Shown: positions 1 through 7,661 of the stretch, in pieces | How positions within the stretch are numbered: the first letter of the stretch is position 1 | Layout: each line of letters opens with the position of its first letter | Assembly (NCBI RefSeq): GCF_024609215.1 | Contig: NZ_JANIPD030000043.1 | Span: forward strand, 40,232-104,231 | DNA length: 64,000 bases | Reading direction: 5' to 3' | Source of the DNA: Curtanaerobium respiraculi | GTDB taxonomy: Bacteria > Actinomycetota > Coriobacteriia > Coriobacteriales > Eggerthellaceae | The notes under the pieces: model-generated | The model's database searches: none | Seen by the model: the letters and a program-made list of their open reading frames with translations, nothing else | What the model was told of the DNA's origin: nothing | Translations under genes and position numbers: made by a program

Positions 1-170
1 CGCGGTGGCTCAGCATCGCCTTCGCGACCCTGGGCTCGCCATCAGACGCCTGCTTCTACCAGGTGCTCTTCATCGTGCAGGTAGCGATCGCGTTCTGCCT
101 CATCTGCTATGCGTCCGTGCGCTTCGCCCGGGAGATCCTCAAGGGGGGTCACGCGGCAAAAGCCTTTTGA
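1..170 (+). CDS. C-terminal fragment of a membrane protein (cut by window edge)
   Basis: An open frame enters from the left edge (codons begin at base 3) and ends at TGA 168-170. The 55 visible residues contain one strongly hydrophobic stretch (about residues 22-44, rich in V, I, A, F, C) followed by a basic tail ending in KGGHAAKAF, as expected for the last transmembrane helix and cytoplasmic tail of an integral membrane protein. The family cannot be named from this piece. No terminator is obvious before the next gene. Confidence 0.55.
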   Translation, partial: RWLSIAFATLGSPSDACFYQVLFIVQVAIAFCLICYASVRFAREILKGGHAAKAF

Positions 171-336
171 CCGCGTTAAACGGCGCCCGGACCCCCAGCT
201 GACGATCGCTTCCGAACTCCCTTCGACGGGGCGCATTTGCGTCGGAAGCCTCATAAGAATCTGATGATGTCCGTTCGTCCCAAGTGGGAATACCTTAAAA
301 ATAATCCCTGTACGCGGGAGTTCTTCCAATGTGTGC

Positions 337-342
337 TATAGT
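337..342 (+). promoter_or_regulatory. -10 box of the mihF promoter
   Basis: TATAGT preceded by TGTGC gives an extended -10 element. Transcription would start near 349, leaving a leader of about 65 bases before the mihF start. The leader begins with a small perfect hairpin (GCGGA-TTA-TCCGC, 348-360). No convincing -35 hexamer is seen, which fits an extended -10 promoter. Confidence 0.45.
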
Positions 343-413
343 TTCCCGCGGATTATCCGCAAAGGTCCGCGCCGGAAGACTGGCACGCGGCCTCTACGAC
401 CAAGGAGAAAAGT

Positions 414-722
414 ATGCCACTTCCTCAGATGACTCCTGAACAGCGCGCTGCCGCATTGGAAAAGGCGAAGGCCGCCCGCGCGAAGCGCTCTGCTCTGCGC
501 GCCGACATCAAAGCTGGAAAGGTCAGCCTGAAAGAGGTGCTCGCCAGCACCGACGAGATTGCGAAGAAGACCAAGGTCAAGCAGATTCTCGTGTCCCTTC
601 CCGGCGTCGGCAAAGTCACTGCCGAAAACGCCATGGAGGAGATCGGCATCGACGAAAACCGCAAGGTCGGCGGCCTGGGCGCCAACCAAAAGGCGAAGCT
701 GCTCGAGCGTTTCGGGGCGTAA
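414..722 (+). CDS. mihF: Integration host factor, actinobacterial type (mIHF)
   Basis: This 102-residue basic protein matches the actinobacterial integration host factor family: an N-terminal helix rich in A, K and R (TPEQRAAALEKAKAARAKR), then an S13/H2TH-like DNA-binding part with SLPGVGKVTAENAMEEIGI and the closing GLGANQKAKLLERFG. The family binds and bends DNA and organises the nucleoid; it is unrelated to the proteobacterial IhfA/IhfB pair. The ATG at 414 follows AAGGAG at a good distance. It is monocistronic, with its own promoter upstream and a strong terminator downstream. The family is one reason for placing the window in Actinobacteria. Confidence 0.93.
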   Translation: MPLPQMTPEQRAAALEKAKAARAKRSALRADIKAGKVSLKEVLASTDEIAKKTKVKQILVSLPGVGKVTAENAMEEIGIDENRKVGGLGANQKAKLLERFGA

Positions 723-754
723 CCGCGGGAGCGCATATCGGCTCGCATGCGAAG

Positions 755-787
755 GAGCGGGAAGGGTGCATGCCCTTCCCGCTCTTT
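755..787 (+). terminator. Rho-independent terminator of mihF
   Basis: A 12-bp perfect stem (GAGCGGGAAGGG / CCCTTCCCGCTC) with a 6-base loop is followed by TTT, about 30 bases after the mihF stop. Confidence 0.8.
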
Positions 788-827
788 GTGTGCCGAGCAT
801 GCACGCGTCTCTCATGGGCGAAAGTCC

Positions 828-989
828 CTAGGGAGCCGCTGATTTATTCCGCCGGCCCGAGAACGACATGCTGGCGCCGGAGCGGCTCGATCCCCGTTCG
901 CGCACGTCAGCGCGCACGCTCGCCTTTCGCCGCTCCGGCACTCAGCCCGCCGCCCCCGGCCAAGGCGGAATTCATCAGTGCTTTCCTAG
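828..989. repeat. MITE-like palindromic repeat, copy 1
   Basis: This 162-bp element begins CTAGGGAGCCGCTG and ends GCTTTCCTAG, with imperfect inverted termini including TTCCGCC and GGCGGAATTCAT, and encodes no protein. A second copy with the same ends and interior (including CGATCCCCGTTCGCGCACG) lies at 30333-30492. Palindromic architecture, identical CTAG ends and a dispersed location are typical of a non-autonomous miniature transposable element or a REP-like family. It occupies the gap between mihF and the nap operon. Confidence 0.75.
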
Positions 990-1310
990 CGCGCAGCCAA
1001 TGGCAAGGGCGCCCGCCGCGAGGCGGAATCCGAAAGAAGCCGAAATGTGCGATCTTGCTAGGTGCTGAGCTTTGGAGCCGCCGTGTACCGAACGGCGCGC
1101 ACGGTGGTGCGGGATCGATTGCCATCGCGTTTGAAACTGCCCGCCTCAAGTGGGTTGGCATCGGAGACTGGATAGGAGCGGCAAACTTCTCACCTGGTGT
1201 TTTACGCCCTTGATTCGCACTTCCTGAAAGAGGTGAGGGTAAACCCCGATACCGACCTGCATGCTTCCTTCATACCATGACCATATGGGTTGAGACAGAG
1301 GGAGTTCCAG
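990..1310 (+). other. Non-coding region upstream of the nap operon
   Basis: No supportable gene was found here; the frames that cross it overlap the repeat and have no family resemblance. It probably holds the nap promoter. The only structure I can point to is a spaced inverted repeat, CTCACCT (1189-1195) and AGGTGAG (1231-1237), about 75-120 bases before the napG start, which could be a regulator site. No convincing -35/-10 pair was identified. Confidence 0.4.
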
Positions 1311-1982
1311 ATGGCTGATAAAGACATCTCACGCCGCCGATTCCTGGGAGGGGCGGGCGTCGCGGCTGCGAGCGTCGGCGCGCTCGCGGTAGGGGGCCAG
1401 GCTGTTGCTTTCGGCATCACGGGAGACGCGGGGCACATCCGCCCGCCCGGAGCGAAGGACGAGGCCGACTTCTCCGCACGTTGCATTCGCTGCGGCAAAT
1501 GCGTGCAGGCTTGTCCGTACGAGTCCATCAAGCCAGTCCGATCGCTCCTCGATTCGGCTACGGGAACCCCGTATATCGAAGCGCGTTCGCGCGCATGCCG
1601 CATGTGCGCCGACGTGCCCTGCGTGCCCGTATGCCCCACCGGGGCGCTTCGGGACGTCGAGGAACCCGAGCAGATCAAGATGGGCTACGCGGTCATCCTC
1701 GAAGACCTGTGCATCGCCTACGCCGGCATGCGCTGCGAGGTGTGCTACCGCGCCTGCCCCCTCATCGACCAGGCGATCACCATCGATTACCGCGAGCGCG
1801 AGGACGACGCCATCCACCTCATCTTCGCGCCGGTCATCCACGATGACATCTGCACCGGCTGCGGATGGTGCGTCGAGCGGTGCGTGACCGATACCCCCAG
1901 CATCGCCATCGTCCGCACGCTCGAAGAGGCGGAGGCCATGCGCGAGGAGCATCGCAACATGGAAAAGGTTCGCAACTACTAG
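1311..1982 (+). CDS. napG: NapG-type ferredoxin of nitrate reductase
   Basis: A 223-residue exported iron-sulfur protein. A Tat signal with SRRRFLGG near residue 8 is followed by a small hydrophobic stretch. Four cysteine groups then follow (CIRCGKCVQACPY, CRMCADVPCVPVCP, CEVCYRACPL, CTGCGWCVERC), enough for four [4Fe-4S] clusters as in NapG/MauM proteins. NapG passes electrons from quinol via NapH toward NapAB. I chose ATG 1311, preceded by GAGGGAG, over an in-frame TTG at 1290. It heads the operon, and napA follows after a 106-base gap containing a hairpin. It could be called a generic Tat-exported ferredoxin, but napA and napH next door make NapG the best name. Confidence 0.88.
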   Translation: MADKDISRRRFLGGAGVAAASVGALAVGGQAVAFGITGDAGHIRPPGAKDEADFSARCIRCGKCVQACPYESIKPVRSLLDSATGTPYIEARSRACRMCADVPCVPVCPTGALRDVEEPEQIKMGYAVILEDLCIAYAGMRCEVCYRACPLIDQAITIDYREREDDAIHLIFAPVIHDDICTGCGWCVERCVTDTPSIAIVRTLEEAEAMREEHRNMEKVRNY

Positions 1983-1990
1983 TCCTTTTC

Positions 1991-2013
1991 GCGGCGCCTT
2001 AGACAAGCGCCGC
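1991..2013 (+). other. Intergenic hairpin between napG and napA
   Basis: GCGGCGC and GCGCCGC form a perfect 7-bp stem around a 9-base loop, 9 bases after the napG stop. No T-run follows, so it is more likely an mRNA processing or stability structure than a full terminator. It could set different levels for NapG and NapA. Confidence 0.4.
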
Positions 2014-2088
2014 GCGAAGTCCGCGGGGCGGTTCGCATCTCGCGGGACGATACGAGGAAGCAACGAACAGGGAAGAGGAGAGGGAAAC

Positions 2089-4656
2089 ATGGAACTAACC
2101 AGGCGCAATTTCGTGAAGTCGACGGCGGTCGCGCTCGCCTTGGCAGCAGCCGGGGCAAGCGGCGCCGCGCTCACCGGGTGCGCGGGCGGTGGTGATAAAA
2201 AGCCCGCCAGCACGGACGGCGCGACCACGTACCATGGCGTGTGCCGTTTCTGCGGCACCGGGTGCGGTGTGATCGTCAAAGCGAAGAATGGGAAGATCGT
2301 CAGCGTGCAGGGCGATCCCGACAACGTGTCGAACAAGGGGCTGAACTGCGTGAAGGGCTACTACCTCGGCAGCCTCCTGTACGGAGAGGATCGTTTGACC
2401 AAGCCCCTGATCCGCGATGACAGCTCCACCAAGGGAAGTATGGACGGGTTCCGCGAGGCAAGCTGGGACGAGGCGCTCGACCTGGTCGCCGAGAAGATGA
2501 AGACCACTTGGAAGAACGATAAGAGCCGCATGGCCACATGGCTCTCCGGCCAGCAGCCCATCACCGAAGCGTACGCCTGCGCCAAGATGTGGAAGGCCGG
2601 GCTTCGCTGCAACAACATCGACCCCAACGCCCGCCTGTGCATGGCAAGCGCCGTCGTCGGGTTCATGAATGTGTTCCAGACCGACGAGCCCGCCGGGTGC
2701 TACCAGGATCTCGATCTGGCCGACACGTTCGTCACCTGGGGCGCCAACATGGCGGAAGCCCATCCCGTTCTGTACTCGCGCTTCATGGCGCACAAGGAGA
2801 GCTCCGAGAACGTGAAGCAGTGGGATCTGACCACCCTGCGCACGCGCACGAGCGCCAACGCGGACAAAGTCCTCGTGTTCCGCCCGGGCTCCGACATCGC
2901 CATCGCGAACGCGATCTGCAACTACCTGATCGTGAACGACCTCTACGACCATAAGTTCGTCGAGGATCACCTGCAGTTCAAGCAGGGGACCGAGAACATC
3001 GGCAACAGCTTCGAGGACGGTTACGATAAGAGCGAGATCGGCTCGGCGGTCGATAACGTGGAGGGCATCACGTTCGAGCAGTTCGCCGCCCGCCTGGCGC
3101 CCTACACGCTGGAATACGCATCGCAGGTCTCCGGCGTGCCCGCCGCCGATATCGAGGGCTTGGCGAAGGAATTCGCCGACCCCAGCCGCAAGATCATGAG
3201 CCTGTGGACCATGGGCGTGAACCAGCACAACCGCGGCACGTGGATGAACCACTGCATCTACAACATCCATCTGCTGACCGGCAAGATTGCCAAGCCGGGC
3301 AACGGCCCCTTCAGCTTGACCGGCCAGCCCTCCGCGTGCGGCACGGCGCGCGAGGTCGGCACATTCAGCCATCGCCTCCCCGCCGACCTGGTGGTGAAGA
3401 ATCCTCAGCACCGCCGTTACAGCGAGGCCATCTGGAACCTCCCTGAGAACTGGCTCGAGGACATCAAGACCCCTGGCATGCACACGACGAAGATCTTCCG
3501 CGAGATGAGCAAGGGCAATCTCGACTTCCTGTGGACCGCGCACAACAACTGGGCCGTCTCCATGCCCAACCTGACGCGCTTCTTGGGCGTCGACCCGAAA
3601 TACCAGGGCGTCTACTCTTGCTTCACCGTGGTGAACGAGGTCTATCCGACCAAGAGCTGCGAGTACGCGGACGTCGTGTTCCCGGTCGCCATGTGGATGG
3701 AGCGCGAGGGGCAGTTCGGCAACGGCGAGCGACACACCACGGTCTTCGAGAAGGCCGCTGACGCTCCCGGCGAGGCAAAATGGGACCTGTGGGTGTTCAT
3801 GGAGGTCTGGCACCGCGTGCTCGACGGCGAGAAGATCGGCGAAGCCGACGCATTCGACCTGCTGTTCGGCAACGTCTACGATAAGAACGCCGGCGATTTC
3901 GTCAATGGCGACGACCAGCATGCCACCAACAGGATCCTGTGGGACGAGTACCGTATCTTCAGCAATCCCGAGCTCAACGAGAAGGCGCTCGCCATCGACG
4001 AGGACAAGGACGGGAAGTTCGGCGCCAAGCTGCATATGCACGGCAAGCAGCTGGCCCCGTACGACGAGTACTTCGGCCGCGGCGATATGGTGTGGCCCAT
4101 GCGCGACGTGAACGGCGAATGGCTGCCCACCTACTGGCGTTTCGGCTACGGCCCGCAGGAAGAGGGGTACGATCAGGTAGGCATAGAGGAGTACGGCACA
4201 TTGGGCTTGGCCAACGACGTGAGCTTCTACAAGAGCGCCAAGCAGCGCCCCAGCGTGGTGTTCCGCCCGTACGAGCCTCCCGCACAGGAGCCCAGCGACG
4301 AGTACCCGTTCTGGTTCTGCACGGGACGCCTGCTGGAGCATTGGCATACCGGCAGCATGACAATGCGGATCCCCGAGCTGAAGCGCGCGCTGCCCGAATC
4401 CGTCCTGTACATGAACAAGGGCGACGCCGGGAAGCTGGGTGTCTCCACCGGCGACGAGGTGAACGTGACCAGCACGTACGGCACCGTGAAGCTCCACGTT
4501 GACACCGGCGGCCGCGTGGATCCCGACCCGGGCATGACGTTCGCGGCGTTCTTCGACGATTCCCATCTGGTGAACCTGGCGGTGGAGGACGTGTACTGCC
4601 CACTGTCGAAAGAACCCGATTTCAAGAAGACCTGCGTCAAGATCGAGAAGGCATAG
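2089..4656 (+). CDS. napA: Periplasmic-type nitrate reductase catalytic subunit NapA, predicted Tat lipoprotein
   Basis: An 855-residue molybdopterin (bis-MGD) oxidoreductase that reduces nitrate to nitrite outside the membrane. Residues 4-10 carry the Tat motif TRRNFVK, and residues 28-31 read LTGC, a lipobox, so the mature enzyme would be lipid-anchored at Cys31. The [4Fe-4S] ligands are Cys52, Cys55, Cys59 and Cys87. The segment NNIDPNARLCMASAVVGFM is the NapA signature, with Cys184 as probable molybdenum ligand. The C-terminal MGD-binding domain (FCTGRLLEHWHTGSMT) is intact. GAGGAGAGGG precedes the ATG. It sits between napG and napB. NarG- or formate-dehydrogenase-type functions are less likely given the NapA signature and the napB/D/G/H context. 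Confidence 0.92.
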   Translation: MELTRRNFVKSTAVALALAAAGASGAALTGCAGGGDKKPASTDGATTYHGVCRFCGTGCGVIVKAKNGKIVSVQGDPDNVSNKGLNCVKGYYLGSLLYGEDRLTKPLIRDDSSTKGSMDGFREASWDEALDLVAEKMKTTWKNDKSRMATWLSGQQPITEAYACAKMWKAGLRCNNIDPNARLCMASAVVGFMNVFQTDEPAGCYQDLDLADTFVTWGANMAEAHPVLYSRFMAHKESSENVKQWDLTTLRTRTSANADKVLVFRPGSDIAIANAICNYLIVNDLYDHKFVEDHLQFKQGTENIGNSFEDGYDKSEIGSAVDNVEGITFEQFAARLAPYTLEYASQVSGVPAADIEGLAKEFADPSRKIMSLWTMGVNQHNRGTWMNHCIYNIHLLTGKIAKPGNGPFSLTGQPSACGTAREVGTFSHRLPADLVVKNPQHRRYSEAIWNLPENWLEDIKTPGMHTTKIFREMSKGNLDFLWTAHNNWAVSMPNLTRFLGVDPKYQGVYSCFTVVNEVYPTKSCEYADVVFPVAMWMEREGQFGNGERHTTVFEKAADAPGEAKWDLWVFMEVWHRVLDGEKIGEADAFDLLFGNVYDKNAGDFVNGDDQHATNRILWDEYRIFSNPELNEKALAIDEDKDGKFGAKLHMHGKQLAPYDEYFGRGDMVWPMRDVNGEWLPTYWRFGYGPQEEGYDQVGIEEYGTLGLANDVSFYKSAKQRPSVVFRPYEPPAQEPSDEYPFWFCTGRLLEHWHTGSMTMRIPELKRALPESVLYMNKGDAGKLGVSTGDEVNVTSTYGTVKLHVDTGGRVDPDPGMTFAAFFDDSHLVNLAVEDVYCPLSKEPDFKKTCVKIEKA

Positions 4657-4666
4657 GGGGCAAGCC

Positions 4667-5041
4667 ATGAAGAAGAATTTATTCGCGTCCGCCATGGCCG
4701 CCGCCGTCCTCGCTGGCTGCCTCGGTTTGGCAGCGTGCAGCGCCTACAGTCCGAGCACGGCGGATCACACCACCGCTGCCGACTTCGCGAAGTCGGCATC
4801 CTACGCGGAAAGCCAGCCCCCGCTGCAGCCCTATAACGACCATAACGGCCGGTGGGAGGCGTTGGGCACCCAAGGTTGCATGGGGTGCCACGGGGTGAAC
4901 GACAAAGGCAAGCCGGTTCTGGAAAGCGCGACCGCCGTTCCCGAGGATCACTTCGTAAACGGCGATAAGGGCTCGGGGCAGCTCGATGCCAACCGGGCCC
5001 AGTGCATCCAATGCCATCCGGTGGCGGAACCTGAGCGGTAG
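4667..5041 (+). CDS. napB: NapB-like dihaem cytochrome c lipoprotein
   Basis: A 124-residue exported protein with two c-type haem motifs, CMGCH (71-75) and CIQCH (113-117), spaced as in the small electron-donating subunit NapB; PEDHF lies between them. The N-terminus is a lipoprotein signal with possible lipoboxes LAGC (Cys18) and LAAC (Cys24), so like NapA it is probably membrane-anchored rather than freely soluble. It starts 10 bases after the napA stop with AGGGGG as ribosome site. It should hand electrons to the NapA iron-sulfur cluster. Sequence similarity to proteobacterial NapB is limited to the haem region, so the name rests partly on context. Confidence 0.8.
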   Translation: MKKNLFASAMAAAVLAGCLGLAACSAYSPSTADHTTAADFAKSASYAESQPPLQPYNDHNGRWEALGTQGCMGCHGVNDKGKPVLESATAVPEDHFVNGDKGSGQLDANRAQCIQCHPVAEPER

Positions 5042-5105
5042 GCACGATCGCGCGGGCGTCCGCCGAGGGGCGGGTGCCCGCCGCAGTCAAGGAGGGGAGA
5101 GCAGC

Positions 5106-5405
5106 ATGGTGATATCCAGCTTGGTGATCGAAACGACGCACGCCAGCGTGCGGGCGGCCGCGGAAGCGCTCGCGCGGATCGAAGGCGTCGAAGTGCACAA
5201 CGTCGACGAGGAGGCCGATAAGATCGTCGTGACGATCGAAGTCGGCACCATCGGGGAGTCGCATCGAACGGCCAGCGGCTTCATGGATATCCCCGGCGTC
5301 ACCAACGTCGGGTTGGTGTACGCGAATTTCGAGGACGAGCCCTATTTGAAGAAGGAATGGGCCCGCCTCGATGCGGAGAAGGCGGAGATGGCATATGAGC
5401 GATAA
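5106..5405 (+). CDS. napD: NapD-like chaperone
   Basis: A 99-residue cytoplasmic protein with the ferredoxin-like fold pattern of NapD: a first strand MVISSLVIET, helix AAAEALARIEGVEVHNVDEE, strand KIVVTIEVG and the typical DIPGVTNVGLVYANFEDE ending. NapD binds the NapA Tat signal peptide and holds export until the molybdenum cofactor is inserted. ATG 5106 is supported by AAGGAGGGG just upstream; longer in-frame versions start inside napB. Its last 11 bases overlap the start of napH, so the two are probably translationally coupled. Confidence 0.85.
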   Translation: MVISSLVIETTHASVRAAAEALARIEGVEVHNVDEEADKIVVTIEVGTIGESHRTASGFMDIPGVTNVGLVYANFEDEPYLKKEWARLDAEKAEMAYER

Positions 5406-6309
5406 TTCAAGTCCGAAAGCGAGGAAGGGCCGAATCTCGTCGGTGCGCCATGTCGTGCAGGCGCTCATCCTGGCCCTGTTCTGCATCCCGCCCCTAGCGG
5501 TCGGCATGGGCCTGTTCGGGCAGGGGAGCGGCTCCGACGAGCTCGCGCAGACCGCATCGACGCTCCCGTTCTTCGGGTCCCTTTCCTCCACCACGATCTT
5601 CGGATTGAAGGTGATGGACCCCTTCGCGATGCTCGAGGCCATCGCGGCATCGAAGGCGTTCGATCCCGCCTGGCTGCTTGCCGCCCTGCCGGTGCTCGTG
5701 CTCTACGGGCTCATCCGCGGGCGCGCGTTCTGCGGGTGGGCCTGCCCGGTCAACTTCGCCCTCGAAGGCGTCGATTTCCTTCGTGCGAAGCTGGGCATCA
5801 AGGTCGCCGAGCACGCCGTGCCGCGCCACGCGAAGCTGTGGATCGCCTTGGCGGTGCTTGTGCTGTGCGCGCTGACGGGCACCCTCGTGTTCGAGGTCTT
5901 CAGCCCCATCAGCGCCATCAACAAGGGCATCGTCTTCGGAAGCCTGACGGGCCTTGTCGTGCTGGGGGCCATCGTGGTAGCGGAGCTGTTCTGGGGCCAT
6001 CGCGTGTGGTGCCGGAGCCTGTGCCCGCTCGGCGGCATGTACGAGGCGCTCGGCCGCGTCGGGTTCGTGTCGGTGAAGATGGACTCCGATCGATGCATCC
6101 ACTGCGACAAGTGCCGCACCGCCTGCATCTGCGATCCGGATATCCTCGACGGCGTCCTCGATGGGGGCAGGCGCCGCGTGGAGGCCGGGGACTGCATGCT
6201 CTGCGGCAAGTGCATCGACATCTGCCCGACTGAGGCGCTTTCGCTCGGCGTCTGCGCACCCACCGTCGGAGCCCCTGCCGCTTCGCCGCATGCGGAATCC
6301 GCCGCGTAA
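5395..6309 (+). CDS. napH: NapH-type membrane quinol dehydrogenase, iron-sulfur subunit
   Basis: A 304-residue polytopic membrane protein with about four transmembrane segments, the two conserved cysteine motifs of NapH (FCGWACPVNF, CRSLCPLGGMY) and a C-terminal pair of [4Fe-4S] clusters (CIHCDKCRTAC, CMLCGKCIDICP). NapH oxidises menaquinol and with NapG feeds NapAB. No napC tetrahaem cytochrome is in the operon, so NapGH is probably the only quinol route here. The ATG lies inside the napD end (11-base overlap). A terminator-like hairpin follows, closing the operon. Confidence 0.88.
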   Translation: MSDNSSPKARKGRISSVRHVVQALILALFCIPPLAVGMGLFGQGSGSDELAQTASTLPFFGSLSSTTIFGLKVMDPFAMLEAIAASKAFDPAWLLAALPVLVLYGLIRGRAFCGWACPVNFALEGVDFLRAKLGIKVAEHAVPRHAKLWIALAVLVLCALTGTLVFEVFSPISAINKGIVFGSLTGLVVLGAIVVAELFWGHRVWCRSLCPLGGMYEALGRVGFVSVKMDSDRCIHCDKCRTACICDPDILDGVLDGGRRRVEAGDCMLCGKCIDICPTEALSLGVCAPTVGAPAASPHAESAA

Positions 6310-6334
6310 ACCGTCCGAACGCCTCCCATATTCG

Positions 6335-6369
6335 CGAAGGCCCGCCATCCTGCAGGGATCGGGCCTTCG
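6335..6369 (+). terminator. Terminator-like hairpin after napH
   Basis: CGAAGGCCC and GGGCCTTCG form a perfect 9-bp stem 26 bases after the napH stop. The T-tract is weak (TCCTATCT), so termination may be incomplete. Confidence 0.55.
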
Positions 6370-6453
6370 TCCTATCTGGGGCGATGCTTTGCCATCGACC
6401 GCTAAAATCGCCATCGCCGACGAACAAAATGCCTGCGCGCGCCTATTTGGCCT

Positions 6454-6498
6454 TATACTAAAAGGTGCGGTTTCACTAACTCGCATGATTGCAATCAT
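6454..6498 (+). promoter_or_regulatory. Promoter and 14-bp palindromic operator of the GAF-LuxR gene
   Basis: A -10 box TATACT (6454-6459) predicts a start near 6466. Downstream, at 6485-6498, is the perfect palindrome ATGATTGCAATCAT, 21 bases before the ATG at 6520. The palindrome lies within the transcribed leader, a position typical of autorepression. Which protein binds it is unknown; the encoded LuxR-type regulator is the obvious candidate. Confidence 0.45.
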
Positions 6499-6519
6499 TG
6501 TCACTAGGGAAGAACGGGA

Positions 6520-7254
6520 ATGATGACAACCAACTGGAAGGCCATGTCATTGGAGACGGCGCCCGAGCAATTGCGGCGGGCTTTCGGTTTCGACTTCACG
6601 GCGATCGGACTCTCTACCGAAGAGGGCGGACCCTTGCGCTGGGTGTACGTGTCGGGTGCCACCAATGCGCAGTACAAGAGGATCGTCCTCTCGCCGGGGA
6701 GCGGAATCGGAGGCATCACGTTGAAGAACGGCTGCCCGATGATGGTGCGCAACATCGACGAGGAGATCGACCCCCGCGAGTATTCAAGCTATCCGATCGT
6801 CTTCGCCGAGGATCTCTTGAGCTTCTGCGCGCTCCCCCTGATGAAGGGACCGCTGGTGAAGGCCGTGCTGCTCTGCGCGTTCCGCAGCGTCAACCCCGGG
6901 CACGAGAAGATGTTCCGCGCGATGGCGCAGGAGGTCTCGTCGGGGCTCTGCGCGCATTCCGTCCGCTCGTTCGAACCGTCCGAGAGATACGGGTACGGGT
7001 CCGCAGGCTCGGCCGGGCAGCGTGACGAGGCGGCTGAATCCGGCCTCGACCCCTACAAAGTCCTTTCGAACCGCGAGTTGCAGGTGTTCAGACTGCTCGC
7101 CCAGGGCTACACCAACAAGGAGATCGCCGAGCAGATCTTCGTCTCGGTCAAGACGGTCGAGACCCACCGCTCGAAGATCTATTCCAAACTGGGCATCAAA
7201 ACGCGTGCCGAATTGGTCCGTTGCGCGATCAACCATCATCTGATGGATATCTAG
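6520..7254 (+). CDS. GAF-domain LuxR-family regulator, NreA-like nitrate sensor fused to an HTH
   Basis: A 244-residue one-component regulator. Residues about 10-150 form a GAF domain with LRWVYVSGA, KRIVLSPGSGIGG and YPIVFAEDLLSFCALPL, features I recall from the staphylococcal nitrate receptor NreA. A short linker leads to a NarL/LuxR-type HTH (about 176-240: LSNRELQVFRLLAQGYTNKE, VKTVETHRSKIYSKLGI). There is no receiver domain or histidine kinase. Nitrate binding and control of the adjacent nap operon are inferences from this resemblance and the location. The start is one of two adjacent ATGs (6520, 6523) after GGGAAGAACGGGA. Many Coriobacteriia carry LuxR regulators with other sensor domains, so a different ligand is possible. 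Confidence 0.75.
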   Translation: MMTTNWKAMSLETAPEQLRRAFGFDFTAIGLSTEEGGPLRWVYVSGATNAQYKRIVLSPGSGIGGITLKNGCPMMVRNIDEEIDPREYSSYPIVFAEDLLSFCALPLMKGPLVKAVLLCAFRSVNPGHEKMFRAMAQEVSSGLCAHSVRSFEPSERYGYGSAGSAGQRDEAAESGLDPYKVLSNRELQVFRLLAQGYTNKEIAEQIFVSVKTVETHRSKIYSKLGIKTRAELVRCAINHHLMDI

Positions 7255-7295
7255 CGCATACTGCGGCAACTTACGCTATACTTTCGTCTGCACAC

Positions 7296-7370
7296 GGGCC
7301 TGTAGCTCAACGGTGGAGCAGGGGACTCATAATCCTTTGGCTGTCGGTTCGAATCCGGCCGGGCCCACCA
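7296..7370 (+). tRNA. tRNA with CAT anticodon (elongator Met or Ile2)
   Basis: The cloverleaf is complete: acceptor GGGCCTG pairs with CGGGCCC, anticodon CAT is at 7328-7330, the T-arm contains GGTTCGAAT, and CCA is encoded. A -10 box TATACT lies at 7277-7282. The anticodon arm GACTCATAATC occurs in both elongator tRNA-Met and the lysidine-modified tRNA-Ile2, so the amino acid is not settled; it does not look like the initiator. Confidence 0.88.
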
Positions 7371-7387
7371 CATTTTCGATAACGCTG

Positions 7388-7439
7388 AAAATCCACCTCG
7401 GCACCCTTGCCGAACAGGCGGGTCCAGCTATGCTATCCA
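7388..7439 (+). repeat. Direct repeat A: displaced copy of a tRNA promoter
   Basis: Identical at 41 of 52 positions by eye to 10578-10629. It contains TTGCCG (7407-7412), a 16-base spacer and TATGCT (7429-7434), matching the promoter arrangement in front of tRNA-Asn, but is followed by no RNA gene. The two copies bracket the islet 7440-10577. Confidence 0.7.
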
Positions 7440-7630
7440 GCTTTCGGATGCACGCTTACGAAATGGCGCTATAGAGCGCCCGGTGATGGTCCCTCTCCTC
7501 TGCAGGTAGACGGGACGGGCTCCGCCTGAGGAGAATGTATCGGGATCCTGAAGGGTTGTGGCGCCAAATCCTGACGACGAGTGGCTCAGCAGTGAGATCG
7601 TGCGGTCGATGATAGTATCGAAACTCTATA

Positions 7631-7661
7631 TTTACCCAAATGCCATTGGCACTTGGGTAAA
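7631..7661. other. 31-base near-perfect palindrome
   Basis: TTTACCCA and TGGGTAAA form the outer arms, with an inner TGCC-ATT-GGCA stem. It could be a bidirectional terminator or a protein-binding site. It lies in the AT-richer part of the islet and no gene ends next to it, which argues against a simple terminator. Confidence 0.5.

Noticed and set aside
770-1213. Open frame crossing the repeat upstream of nap
   Set aside because: It starts inside the mihF terminator and runs through the palindromic repeat; no similarity or ribosome site.
2095-4695. 866-codon open frame on the minus strand opposite napA
   Set aside because: Shadow of GC-rich codon usage; translation lacks family resemblance while the plus frame is a complete NapA.
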